Shown one piece after another: positions 1 through 10,365 of a DNA stretch of 64,000 bases. A model generated the notes under the pieces. It made no database searches and was not told where the DNA came from. It saw nothing but the letters and a program-made list of their open reading frames with translations. The position numbers and the translations under genes are program-made. Every line of letters begins with the position of its first letter. Position 1 is the stretch's first letter. Source of the stretch: Amblyomma americanum. Taxonomy: Eukaryota > Arthropoda > Arachnida > Ixodida > Ixodidae. The stretch spans positions 190,227,257-190,291,256 of the forward strand of contig NC_135502.1 in NCBI RefSeq assembly GCF_052857255.1, given 5' to 3'.

Positions 1-140
1 TCATTTGATTGACAGGTGAGGCGGACTTTTTCCTGCGGACCATCACCCATTTAAGGCTTTCGCCTTAATACAGTCCCCGTAACGACGAGCACTTTGCCGA
101 CACACAACAAGAAACGAAACAGAAAGTGCTGCCGATGCCC
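1..140 (-). mobile_element. SINE-bearing retroposon, 5' part only (cut by window start)
   Basis: This is the right-hand (element 5') end of the same 633-bp retroposon that is complete at 3205-3837. It includes the short hairpin 'ttaaggctttcgccttaa' and ends at the same junction, where satellite resumes with 'ttgcagcag' at 141. It shares diagnostic bases ('tcctgcggaccatcaccc') with the copies at 20187 and 23582 rather than with the three copies at 3205, 5986 and 8767. The rest lies outside the window. Confidence 0.85.
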
Positions 141-3100
141 TTGCAGCAGTTGCCGATGTTACTATGTGGATCGTGAACATTGGTGGGTCGGTTCCACAGG
201 TGCTGATGCCTTGTTCCTCGATGCTCCTTGTAGCGTCGTAACTCTCGGTATTAGAGTAATTCAGCGTTTTCAGGTCGCTATCGTAAATGCAGGTGTTCAC
301 TCGAGCAATGTAGCCAGGTAGAACGAAGCCCAGAACCTGAACCAAAAGGACAAAATGGTTCCTCAACATCACCTCGCTCAGGGTGCCACCACGCCCAGTT
401 CCAAAGAATGAAGCGTGACTAGATTTATAGCAGTGCGACGTCAATGTTGCAGCAGCTGCCAATGTTACGCTGGGGGGCGTGAACATTGGTGAATCGGTTC
501 CACACGTGCTGATGCCGTGTTGCTCGATGTTCCTTGTAGCGTCGTACCCCTCAGTATTACAGTAATTCAGCGTTTTCAGGTCGCTGTCTTAAATGCAGGT
601 GTTCACTCGAGCAATGCAGCCTGGTAGAATGAAGCCAGGAACCTGAACCAAAAAGACGAAATCGTTCCTCAACATCCCCTAACACAGGGTGCCACCATGC
701 CCCGTGCCAAAGAACGAAGCGTGACTCAAGTTAAAGCAGTGTGACGTCAATGTTGCAGCAGCTGCCGTTGTTACTATGCGGATCGTGAACAGTGGTGGGT
801 CGGTTCCACACGTGCTGATGCCGTCTTCCTCGATGCTCCTTGTAGCGTTGTAACTCTCGGTATTACAGTAATTCATAGTTTTAAGGTAGCTGTCATAAAT
901 GCAGGTGTTCACTCGTGCAATGCAGCCTGGTAGAACGAAGCCAAGAACCTGAACCAAAAAGATGAAATGGTTACTCAACATCACCTCGCTCAGGGTGCCA
1001 CCACGCCCAGTTCCAAAGAACGAAGCGTGACTAGATTTATAGCAGTGCGACATCAATGTTGCAGCAGCTGCCAATGTTACGGTGGGGGACGTGAACAGTG
1101 GTGAATCGGTTCCACACCTGATGATGCGGTATTGCTCGATGTGCCTTTTAGTGTCGTACCCTCGGTATTACATTAATTCAGCGTTTTCAGGTCGCTGTTG
1201 TAAATGCAGGTGTTCACTCGAGCAGTGCAGCCTAGTAGAACGAAGCTAAGAAACTGAACCAAAAAGACAAAATGGTTCGTCAACATCACCTCGCTCAGCG
1301 TGCCACCATGCCCAGTGCCAAAGAACGAAACATGACTCGATTTCAAGCTGTGTGAAGTCAATGTTCTAGCAGCTGCCGATGTTACGCTGGAGGACGTGAA
1401 CAGTGGTGAATCGGTTCCACACGTGCTGATGCCGTGTTGCTCGATGTTTCTTGTAGCGTCGTAACCCTCGATACTACAGTTAATCAGCGTCTTAAGGTCG
1501 CTGTCTTAAATGCAGGGGTTCACTCGAGCAATGCAGCCTGGTAGAACGAAGCCAAAAACCTGAACCAAATAGACGAAATGGCTCCACAACATCACCTCGC
1601 TGAGGGTGCCACCATGCCCAGTACCAAAGAACGAAACGTGACTAGATTTATTGCAGTGTGACGTCAATGTTGCAGCAGCTGCCGATGTTACGCTGGGCGA
1701 CGTGAACAGTGGTGGATAGGTTCCACACGTGCGGATGCCGTGTTGCTCGATGTTCCTTGTAGCGTAGTAACCCTCGGTATTACAGTAAATCTGCGTTTTC
1801 AGGTCTGTCCTAAATGCAGGTGTTCACTCGAGCAATGGAGCCTGGTAGAACGAAGCCAAGAACCTGAACCAAAAACACGAAATGGTTCCTCAACATCACC
1901 TAGCTCAGAGTGCCACCATGCCTTGTGCCAAAGAACGAAACGTGACTCGATTTGAAGCAGTGTAACGTCACAGTTGCAGCAGATGCCGAAGTTACGCTGG
2001 GGGCCGTGAACAGTGGTGGATCGGTTCCACAGGTGCTGATGCCGTGTTGCTCGATGCTCCTTGTAGCGTCGTAACTCTAGGTATTACAGTAATTCAGCGT
2101 TTTCAGGTCGCTGTCGTAAATGCAGGTGTTCACTCGAGCAATGCAGCCTGGTAGAACGAAGCCAAGAACCTGTACCAAAAAGACTAAATGTTTCCTTAAC
2201 ATCATCTCGCTCAGGGTGCCACCACGCCCAGTTCAAAAAAACGAAGCGTGACTAGATTTATTGCAGTGTGACGTCAATGTTCCAGCAGCTGCCGATGTTA
2301 CGCTGGAGGACGTGAACAGTGGTGAGTCGGTTCCACACGTGCGGATGCCGTGTTGCTCGATGTTCCTTGTAGCGTCGTAACTCTCGGTATTACAGTAAAT
2401 AATAATTTTCAGGTCGCTGTCGTAAATGCATGTGTTCAGTCGAGCAATGCAGCCTGGTAGAACGAAGCCATGAACCTCCACCAAAAAGCCGAAATGGTTC
2501 CTAAACATCCCCTCACTCAGGGTGCCACCACGAACAGTTCCAAAGAATGAAGCATAAAAAGATTTATAGCAGTGCGACGTCAATGCTGCAGCAGCTGCCA
2601 ATGTTACGCTGGGGGACGTGAACAGTGGTGAATAGTTTCCACACCTGATGATACCGTGTTGCTGGATGTTCCTTGTAGCGTCGTACCCCTCAGTATTACA
2701 GTAACTCAGTGTTTTCAGGTCGCTGTCATAAATGCAGGTGTTCACTCGAGCAATGCAGCCTGGTAGAACGAAGCCAAGAACCTGAACCAAAAAGATGAAA
2801 TGGTTACTCAACATCACCTCGCTCAGGGTGCCACCACGCCCAGTTCCAAAGAACGAAGCGTGACTAGTTTTATAGCAGTGCGACATCAATGTTGCAGCAG
2901 CTGCCAATGTTACGGTGGGGGACGTGAACAGTGGTGAATCGGTTCCACACCTGATGATGCGATATTGCTCGATGTGCCTTTTAGTGTCGTAACCCTCGGT
3001 ATTACATCAATTCAGCGTTTTCAGCTCTCTGTCCTAAATGCAGGTGTTTCACTCGAGCAATGCAGCCTCGCACGAAGCCAAGAACCTGAACCAAAAAGAC

Positions 3101-3204
3101 GAAATGGTTTCTCAACATCACCTCGGTAAGAGTGCCACCATGCCCTGTGCCAAAGAACGAAGCGTGACTCGATTTAAAGCTGTGTGACGTCAATGTTGCA
3201 GCAG
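141..3204. repeat. 306-bp satellite array, segment 1
   Basis: About ten tandem monomers. Landmarks recur about every 306 bp: 'cactcgagcaatgcagcc', 'gaacgaagcc', 'gtgccaccatgccc', 'gtgtgacgtcaatgttgcag' and 'ccttgtagcgtcgtaac'. Two types alternate, one with 'ttacgctgggg' and one with 'ttactatggggatc'. From about 2023 the sequence belongs to the first copy of the 2781-bp higher-order repeat. No host gene is seen. Confidence 0.95.
742..764 (+). promoter_or_regulatory. Recurrent CRE-like plus E-box pair (one example per many monomers)
   Basis: TGACGTCA (742-749) is followed after 9 bp by CAGCTG (759-764). Both are perfect palindromes. The pair recurs in a large share of monomers. Other monomers carry variants such as 'gacatcaatg' or 'gaagtcaatg' in place of the first motif. 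TGACGTCA is the consensus CRE/ATF site and CAGCTG an E-box. Binding is only an inference, because any motif in a satellite consensus is copied everywhere. Confidence 0.4.
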
Positions 3205-3326
3205 TTTTTTTTTGATTTTGGGGGGAAGGAAATGGCGCAGTGTCTGTCTCATATATCGTTCGACACCTGAACCGTGCAGTAAGGGAAGGGATAAGGGAGG
3301 GAGTGAAAGAAGAAAGGAAGAAAGGA

Positions 3327-3409
3327 GTGCCGTAGTGGAGGGCTCCGGAATAATTTCGACCACCTGGGGATCTTCAACGTGCACTGACATCAAACAGCAC
3401 ACGGGCGCC
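3327..3409 (-). repeat. Conserved SINE core
   Basis: Read on the minus strand, this segment runs from 'ggcgcccgtgtgctg' through 'gtgcacgttgaagatcccc' and 'ggtcgaaattattccggag' to 'ccctccactacggcac'. I recognise the combination from tRNA-derived SINEs that are common in tick genomes. The family name cannot be fixed without a repeat-library search. Confidence 0.7.
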
Positions 3410-3449
3410 TTAGCGTTTTTCCTCCATAAAAACGCAGCCGCCGCAGTCG

Positions 3450-3460
3450 GGTTCGAACCC
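3450..3460 (-). promoter_or_regulatory. Pol III B-box-like motif of the SINE
   Basis: GGGTTCGAACC on the minus strand matches the tRNA B box (GGTTCGANNCC). It lies just upstream of the SINE core in the expected order. No convincing A box is visible at tRNA spacing on the same strand, so the tRNA head looks degenerate or replaced. The motif is palindromic and so does not itself set the strand; the core and the A-tail do. Confidence 0.6.
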
Positions 3461-3691
3461 TGGAACTCCGGATCAGTACACGTTAAAGTTCCCTTGGCGG
3501 TATTCCATCAAGATTTTAATTTCTTGTTTTAGTTTTTTTTTTCCACGACGCCTGTATGCATTACATTTTTGTTGCTTAATTTGATCAATTTTAATATTAC
3601 ATTTTTGTGCCTTTTATGGTATATTACATTTTTTACTTGCTTTGTTTTTCCACTTCCATTCATTTTAATGTTTTTTTTCCGTTTTAGTTTC

Positions 3692-3701
3692 ATGACGTCA
3701 T
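3692..3701. other. ATGACGTCAT palindrome in the retroposon
   Basis: A 10-bp perfect palindrome containing the same TGACGTCA octamer that recurs in the satellite monomers, here inside unrelated inserted DNA. It is present in all six copies of the insert, except that the first is cut at the window edge. Confidence 0.5.
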
Positions 3702-3739
3702 TTGATTGACAGGTGAGGCGGACTTTTTCCTCCGGACCA

Positions 3740-4654
3740 TCAAACATTTAAGGCTTTCGCCTTAATACAGTCCCTATAACGACGAGCACTTTGCCGACAC
3801 ACAACAAGAAACGAAACAGAAAGTGCTGCCGATGCCCTTGCAGCAGTTGCCGATGTTACTATGGGGATCGTGAACATTAGTGGGTCGGTTCCACAGGTGC
3901 TGATGCCGTGTTCCTCGATGCTCCTTGTAGCGTCGTAACTCTCGGTATTAGAGTAATTCAGCGTTTTCAGGTCGCTATCGTAAATGCAGGTGTTCACTCG
4001 AGCAATGTAGCCAGGTAGAACGAAGCCCAGAACCTGAACCAAAAGGACAAAATGGTTCCTCAACATCACCTCGCTCAGGGTGCCACCACGCCCAGTTCCA
4101 AAGAATGAAGCGTTACTAGATTTATAGCAGTGCGACGTCAATGTTGCAGCAGCTGCCAATGTTACGCTGGGGGACGTGAACATTGGTGAATCGGTTCCAC
4201 ACCTGATGATGCCGTGTTGCTCGATGTTCCTTGTAGCGTCGTACCTCTCAGTATTACAGTAATTCAGTGTTTTCAGGTCGCTATCGTAAATGCAGGTGTT
4301 CACTCGAGCAATGTAGCCAGGTAGAACAAAGCCCAGAACCTGAACCAAAAGGACAAAATGGTTTCTCAACATCACCTCGCTCAGGGTGCCACCACGCCCA
4401 GTTCCAAAGAATGAAGCGTGGCTAGATTTATAGCAGTGCGACGTCAAAGTTGCAGCAGATCCCGATGTTACGCTGGGGGCCGTGAACAGTGGTGGATCGG
4501 TTCCACAGGTGCTGATGCCGTGTTGCTCGATGTCCCTTGTAGCGTCGTAACTGTCGGTAATGCAGTAATTCAGCGTTTTAAGGCCGCTGTCGTAAAAGCA
4601 GGTGTTCACTCGAGCAATGCAGCCTGGTAGAACGAAGCCAAGAACCTCAGCCAA
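3740..4654 (-). other. Longest satellite reading frame (304 codons), probably not a gene
   Basis: An open frame across about 2.7 monomers, ending inside the retroposon. Each 102-residue repeat reads TSHCYKSS...FFGTGRGGTLSEV, then a hydrophobic stretch (NHFVLLVQVLGFVLPG), IARVNTCIYDSDLKTLNY and YDATRNIEQHGI. The frame stays open because the monomer is 306 bp (102 codons) and because these monomers carry 'cgtaaatgc' where others carry 'cttaaatgc' or 'cctaaatgc', which place a TAA or TAG here. Near-identical frames recur at 6521-7435, 9302-10216 and 20723-21637. The tail of the frame changes once it enters the SINE-bearing insert. There is no signal peptide, recognised domain or splice signal. 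I infer an incidental frame, though decay of a coding ancestor cannot be excluded. Confidence 0.3.
3748..3765. other. Short stem-loop in the retroposon 5' region
   Basis: 'ttaaggc' - 'tttc' - 'gccttaa' forms a perfect 7-bp stem with a 4-nt loop. It is conserved in the copies at 1-140, 5986, 8767 and 23582. At 20187 the stem has base changes ('ttagggc' and 'gccttataa'). Confidence 0.5.
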
Positions 4655-5985
4655 AAGACGAAATGGTTCCTCAACATCCCCTCACACAGGGTGCCACCAT
4701 GCCCAGTGCCAAAGAACGAAGCGTGACTCGATTTAAAGCAGTGTGACGTCAATGTTGCAGCTGCTGCCGAATTTACTATGAGGATCGTGAACAGTGGTGG
4801 GTCGGTTCCACAGGTGCTGATGCCGTGTTGCTCGATGCTCCTTGTAGCGTCGTAACTCTAGGTATTACAGTAATTCAGCGTTTTCAGGTCGCTGTCGTAA
4901 ATGCAGGTGTTCACTCGAGCAATGCAGCCTGGTAGAACGAAGCCAAGAACCTGTACCAAAAAGACTAAATGTTTCCTTAACATCATCTCGCTCAGGGTGC
5001 CACCACGCCCAGTTCAAAAAAACGAAGCGTGACTAGATTTATTGCAGTGTGACGTCAATGTTCCAGCAGCTGCCGATGTTACGCTGGAGGACGTGAACAG
5101 TGGTGAGTCGGTTCCACACGTGCGGATGCCGTGTTGCTCGATGTTCCTTGTAGCGTCGTAACTCTCGGTATTACAGTAAATAATAATTTTCAGGTCGCTG
5201 TCGTAAATGCATGTGTTCAGTCGAGCAATGCAGCCTGGTAGAACGAAGCCATGAACCTCCACCAAAAAGCCGAAATGGTTCCTAAACATCCCCTCACTCA
5301 GGGTGCCACCACGAACAGTTCCAAAGAATGAAGCATAAAAAGATTTATAGCAGTGCGACGTCAATGCTGCAGCAGCTGCCAATGTTACGCTGGGGGACGT
5401 GAACAGTGGTGAATAGTTTCCACACCTGATGATACCGTGTTGCTGGATGTTCCTTGTAGCGTCGTACCCCTCAGTATTACAGTAACTCAGTGTTTTCAGG
5501 TCGCTGTCATAAATGCAGGTGTTCACTCGAGCAATGCAGCCTGGTAGAACGAAGCCAAGAACCTGAACCAAAAAGATGAAATGGTTACTCAACATCACCT
5601 CGCTCAGGGTGCCACCACGCCCAGTTCCAAAGAACGAAGCGTGACTAGTTTTATAGCAGTGCGACATCAATGTTGCAGCAGCTGCCAATGTTACGGTGGG
5701 GGACGTGAACAGTGGTGAATCGGTTCCACACCTGATGATGCGATATTGCTCGATGTGCCTTTTAGTGTCGTAACCCTCGGTATTACATCAATTCAGCGTT
5801 TTCAGCTCTCTGACCTAAATGCAGGTGTTTCACTCGAGCAATGCAGCCTCGCACGAAGCCAAGAACCTGAACCAAAAAGACGAAATGGTTTCTCAACATC
5901 ACCTCGGTAAGAGTGCCACCATGCCCTGTGCCAAAGAACGAAGCGTGACTCGATTTAAAGCTGTGTGACGTCAATGTTGCAGCAG
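3838..5985. repeat. 306-bp satellite array, segment 2
   Basis: About seven monomers between two retroposon copies. It starts with the right copy of the 9-bp target duplication and ends with the left copy of the next. No genes are seen. Confidence 0.95.
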
Positions 5986-7584
5986 TTTTTTTTTTATTTT
6001 GGGGGGAAGGAAATGGCGCAGTGTCTGTCTCATATATCGTTCGACACCTGAACCGTGCAGTAAGGGAAGGGATAAGGGAGGGAGTGAAAGAAGAAAGGAA
6101 GAAAGGAGTGCCGTAGTGGAGGGCTCCGGAATAATTTCGACCACCTGGGGATCTTCAACGTGCACTGACATCAAACAGCACACGGGCGCCTTAGCGTTTT
6201 TCCTCCATAAAAACGCAGCCGCCGCAGTCGGGTTCGAACCCTGGAACTCCGGATCAGTACACGTTAAAGTTCCCTTGGCGGTATTCCATCAAGATTTTAA
6301 TTTCTTGTTTTAGTTTTTTTTTTCCACGACGCCTGTATGCATTACATTTTTGTTGCTTAATTTGATCAATTTTAATATTACATTTTTGTGCCTTTTATGG
6401 TATATTACATTTTTTACTTGCTTTGTTTTTCCACTTCCATTCATTTTAATGTTTTTTTTCCGTTTTAGTTTCATGACGTCATTTGATTGACAGGTGAGGC
6501 GGACTTTTTCCTCCGGACCATCAAACATTTAAGGCTTTCGCCTTAATACAGTCCCTATAACGACGAGCACTTTGCCGACACACAACAAGAAACGAAACAG
6601 AAAGTGCTGCCGATGCCCTTGCAGCAGTTGCCGATGTTACTATGGGGATCGTGAACATTAGTGGGTCGGTTCCACAGGTGCTGATGCCGTGTTCCTCGAT
6701 GCTCCTTGTAGCGTCGTAACTCTCGGTATTAGAGTAATTCAGCGTTTTCAGGTCGCTATCGTAAATGCAGGTGTTCACTCGAGCAATGTAGCCAGGTAGA
6801 ACGAAGCCCAGAACCTGAACCAAAAGGACAAAATGGTTCCTCAACATCACCTCGCTCAGGGTGCCACCACGCCCAGTTCCAAAGAATGAAGCGTTACTAG
6901 ATTTATAGCAGTGCGACGTCAATGTTGCAGCAGCTGCCAATGTTACGCTGGGGGACGTGAACATTGGTGAATCGGTTCCACACCTGATGATGCCGTGTTG
7001 CTCGATGTTCCTTGTAGCGTCGTACCTCTCAGTATTACAGTAATTCAGTGTTTTCAGGTCGCTATCGTAAATGCAGGTGTTCACTCGAGCAATGTAGCCA
7101 GGTAGAACAAAGCCCAGAACCTGAACCAAAAGGACAAAATGGTTTCTCAACATCACCTCGCTCAGGGTGCCACCACGCCCAGTTCCAAAGAATGAAGCGT
7201 GGCTAGATTTATAGCAGTGCGGCGTCAAAGTTGCAGCAGATCCCGATGTTACGCTGGGGGCCGTGAACAGTGGTGGATCGGTTCCACAGGTGCTGATGCC
7301 GTGTTGCTCGATGTCCCTTGTAGCGTCGTAACTGTCGGTAATGCAGTAATTCAGCGTTTTAAGGCCGCTGTCGTAAAAGCAGGTGTTCACTCGAGCAATG
7401 CAGCCTGGTAGAACGAAGCCAAGAACCTCAGCCAAAAGACGAAATGGTTCCTCAACATCCCCTCACACAGGGTGCCACCATGCCCAGTGCCAAAGAACGA
7501 AGCGTGACTCGATTTAAAGCAGTGTGACGTCAATGTTGCAGCTGCTGCCGAATTTACTATGAGGATCGTGAACAGTGGTGGGTC
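4804..7584. repeat. 2781-bp higher-order repeat, copy 2
   Basis: Nearly identical to copy 1 at an offset of exactly 2781 bp. Differences noticed are an A for T at 5813, the poly-T composition after 5985, and a G for A at 7222. Confidence 0.9.
5986..6618 (-). mobile_element. SINE-bearing retroposon, copy A2
   Basis: Same 633 bp, junctions and 9-bp flanking repeat as the copy at 3205-3837, offset 2781 bp. The poly-T end differs slightly ('tttttttttattttgg' rather than 'tttttttttgattttgg'). It is part of copy 2 of the higher-order repeat, so it is a duplicate and not a new insertion. Confidence 0.9.
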
Positions 7585-8766
7585 GGTTCCACAGGTGCTG
7601 ATGCCGTGTTGCTCGATGCTCCTTGTAGCGTCGTAACTCTAGGTATTACAGTAATTCAGCGTTTTCAGGTCGCTGTCGTAAATGCAGGTGTTCACTCGAG
7701 CAATGCAGCCTGGTAGAACGAAGCCAAGAACCTGTACCAAAAAGACTAAATGTTTCCTTAACATCATCTCGCTCAGGGTGCCACCACGCCCAGTTCAAAA
7801 AAACGAAGCGTGACTAGATTTATTGCAGTGTGACGTCAATGTTCCAGCAGCTGCCGATGTTACGCTGGAGGACGTGAACAGTGGTGAGTCGGTTCCACAC
7901 GTGCGGATGCCGTGTTGCTCGATGTTCCTTGTAGCGTCGTAACTCTCGGTATTACAGTAAATAATAATTTTCAGGTCGCTGTCGTAAATGCATGTGTTCA
8001 GTCGAGCAATGCAGCCTGGTAGAACGAAGCCATGAACCTCCACCAAAAAGCCGAAATGGTTCCTAAACATCCCCTCACTCAGGGTGCCACCACGAACAGT
8101 TCCAAAGAATGAAGCATAAAAAGATTTATAGCAGTGCGACGTCAATGCTGCAGCAGCTGCCAATGTTACGCTGGGGGACGTGAACAGTGGTGAATAGTTT
8201 CCACACCTGATGATACCGTGTTGCTGGATGTTCCTTGTAGCGTCGTACCCCTCAGTATTACAGTAACTCAGTGTTTTCAGGTCGCTGTCATAAATGCAGG
8301 TGTTCACTCGAGCAATGCAGCCTGGTAGAACGAAGCCAAGAACCTGAACCAAAAAGATGAAATGGTTACTCAACATCACCTCGCTCAGGGTGCCACCACG
8401 CCCAGTTCCAAAGAACGAAGCGTGACTAGTTTTATAGCAGTGCGACATCAATGTTGCAGCAGCTGCCAATGTTACGGTGGGGGACGTGAACAGTGGTGAA
8501 TCGGTTCCACACCTGATGATGCGATATTGCTCGATGTGCCTTTTAGTGTCGTAACCCTCGGTATTACATCAATTCAGCGTTTTCAGCTCTCTGTCCTAAA
8601 TGCAGGTGTTTCACTCGAGCAATGCAGCCTCGCACGAAGCCAAGAACCTGAACCAAAAAGACGAAATGGTTTCTCAACATCACCTCGGTAAGAGTGCCAC
8701 CATGCCCTGTGCCAAAGAACGAAGCGTGACTCGATTTAAAGCTGTGTGACGTCAATGTTGCAGCAG
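6619..8766. repeat. 306-bp satellite array, segment 3
   Basis: About seven monomers, nearly identical to segment 2. No genes are seen. Confidence 0.95.
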
Positions 8767-10365
8767 TTTTTTTTTGATTTTGGGGGGAAGGAAATGGCGC
8801 AGTGTCTGTCTCATATATCGTTCGACACCTGAACCGTGCAGTAAGGGAAGGGATAAGGGAGGGAGTGAAAGAAGAAAGGAAGAAAGGAGTGCCGTAGTGG
8901 AGGGCTCCGGAATAATTTCGACCACCTGGGGATCTTCAACGTGCACTGACATCAAACAGCACACGGGCGCCTTAGCGTTTTTCCTCCATAAAAACGCAGC
9001 CGCCGCAGTCGGGTTCGAACCCTGGAACTCCGGATCAGTACACGTTAAAGTTCCCTTGGCGGTATTCCATCAAGATTTTAATTTCTTGTTTTAGTTTTTT
9101 TTTTCCACGACGCCTGTATGCATTACATTTTTGTTGCTTAATTTGATCAATTTTAATATTACATTTTTGTGCCTTTTATGGTATATTACATTTTTTACTT
9201 GCTTTGTTTTTCCACTTCCATTCATTTTAATGTTTTTTTTCCGTTTTAGTTTCATGACGTCATTTGATTGACAGGTGAGGCGGACTTTTTCCTCCGGACC
9301 ATCAAACATTTAAGGCTTTCGCCTTAATACAGTCCCTATAACGACGAGCACTTTGCCGACACACAACAAGAAACGAAACAGAAAGTGCTGCCGATGCCCT
9401 TGCAGCAGTTGCCGATGTTACTATGGGGATCGTGAACATTAGTGGGTCGGTTCCACAGGTGCTGATGCCGTGTTCCTCGATGCTCCTTGTAGCGTCGTAA
9501 CTCTCGGTATTAGAGTAATTCAGCGTTTTCAGGTCGCTATCGTAAATGCAGGTGTTCACTCGAGCAATGTAGCCAGGTAGAACGAAGCCCAGAACCTGAA
9601 CCAAAAGGACAAAATGGTTCCTCAACATCACCTCGCTCAGGGTGCCACCACGCCCAGTTCCAAAGAATGAAGCGTTACTAGATTTATAGCAGTGCGACGT
9701 CAATGTTGCAGCAGCTGCCAATGTTACGCTGGGGGACGTGAACATTGGTGAATCGGTTCCACACCTGATGATGCCGTGTTGCTCGATGTTCCTTGTAGCG
9801 TCGTACCTCTCAGTATTACAGTAATTCAGTGTTTTCAGGTCGCTATCGTAAATGCAGGTGTTCACTCGAGCAATGTAGCCAGGTAGAACAAAGCCCAGAA
9901 CCTGAACCAAAAGGACAAAATGGTTTCTCAACATCACCTCGCTCAGGGTGCCACCACGCCCAGTTCCAAAGAATGAAGCGTGGCTAGATTTATAGCAGTG
10001 CGACGTCAAAGTTGCAGCAGATCCCGATGTTACGCTGGGGGCCGTGAACAGTGGTGGATCGGTTCCACAGGTGCTGATGCCGTGTTGCTCGATGTCCCTT
10101 GTAGCGTCGTAACTGTCGGTAATGCAGTAATTCAGCGTTTTAAGGCCGCTGTCGTAAAAGCAGGTGTTCACTCGAGCAATGCAGCCTGGTAGAACGAAGC
10201 CAAGAACCTCAGCCAAAAGACGAAATGGTTCCTCAACATCCCCTCACACAGGGTGCCACCATGCCCAGTGCCAAAGAACGAAGCGTGACTCGATTTAAAG
10301 CAGTGTGACGTCAATGTTGCAGCTGCTGCCGAATTTACTATGAGGATCGTGAACAGTGGTGGGTC
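7585..10365. repeat. 2781-bp higher-order repeat, copy 3
   Basis: Third near-identical copy. Homology stops at about 10365, where this copy continues with 'gccggcttcctcgatgc' instead of 'gccgtgttgctcgatgc'. Confidence 0.9.
8767..9399 (-). mobile_element. SINE-bearing retroposon, copy A3
   Basis: Third copy within the 2781-bp repeat, with the same ends and the same 9-bp flanking repeat. I noticed no differences from the copy at 3205. Confidence 0.9.

Larger units (their letters stand above)
3205..3837 (-). mobile_element. 633-bp SINE-bearing retroposon, reference copy A1
   Basis: This insert interrupts a monomer and is flanked by a 9-bp direct repeat, 'ttgcagcag', at 3196-3204 and 3838-3846. 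Its 3' end is an A-tail on the minus strand, seen as the T run starting at 3205, which fits LINE-type retroposition. On the minus strand the 5' part (about 3837-3690) holds a small hairpin and a C/G-rich stretch. An AT-rich region (about 3690-3530) follows, then a tRNA-type SINE (about 3500-3205) with a B-box-like site (3450-3460), a conserved middle (3327-3409), a pyrimidine-rich tract (3283-3326) and a distal part resembling tick SINEs. I do not recognise the 5' 300 bp. It may be a transduced segment or part of a longer composite family. Short reading frames inside it look like chance. Confidence 0.85.
2023..4803. repeat. 2781-bp higher-order repeat, copy 1
   Basis: Seven satellite monomers plus one 633-bp retroposon and its 9-bp target duplication (2139 + 642 bp). 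Homology with the next copy starts near 'tcggttccacaggtgctg'. Upstream of this the flanks differ ('ttacgctggggg' here, 'ttactatgaggatc' before copy 2). Confidence 0.9.

Noticed and set aside
590..640. CENP-B-box-like site in the monomer around 'gcctggtagaacgaa'
   Set aside because: Two of the nine fixed positions mismatch, and arthropod centromeres need not use this box.
1105..1150. Hammerhead ribozyme in the satellite ('cctgatgatgcc' contains CTGATGA)
   Set aside because: No GAAA core element follows at a suitable distance and no flanking helices pair.
3450..3460. A genuine tRNA gene
   Set aside because: Only a B-box-like motif is present. There is no A box at tRNA spacing and no acceptor or anticodon stem-loop, and it sits inside a SINE.
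3212..3532. 106-codon plus-strand frame and the overlapping minus-strand frames in the SINE insert
   Set aside because: They lie wholly in SINE and AT-rich insert sequence, overlap the B-box and core, and change with poly-T length between copies (104 or 106 codons).
3196..3846. Independent insertion of each SINE copy at a hotspot
   Set aside because: All copies share identical junctions, the same flanking satellite variants and the same offsets as the HOR, so block duplication explains them better.
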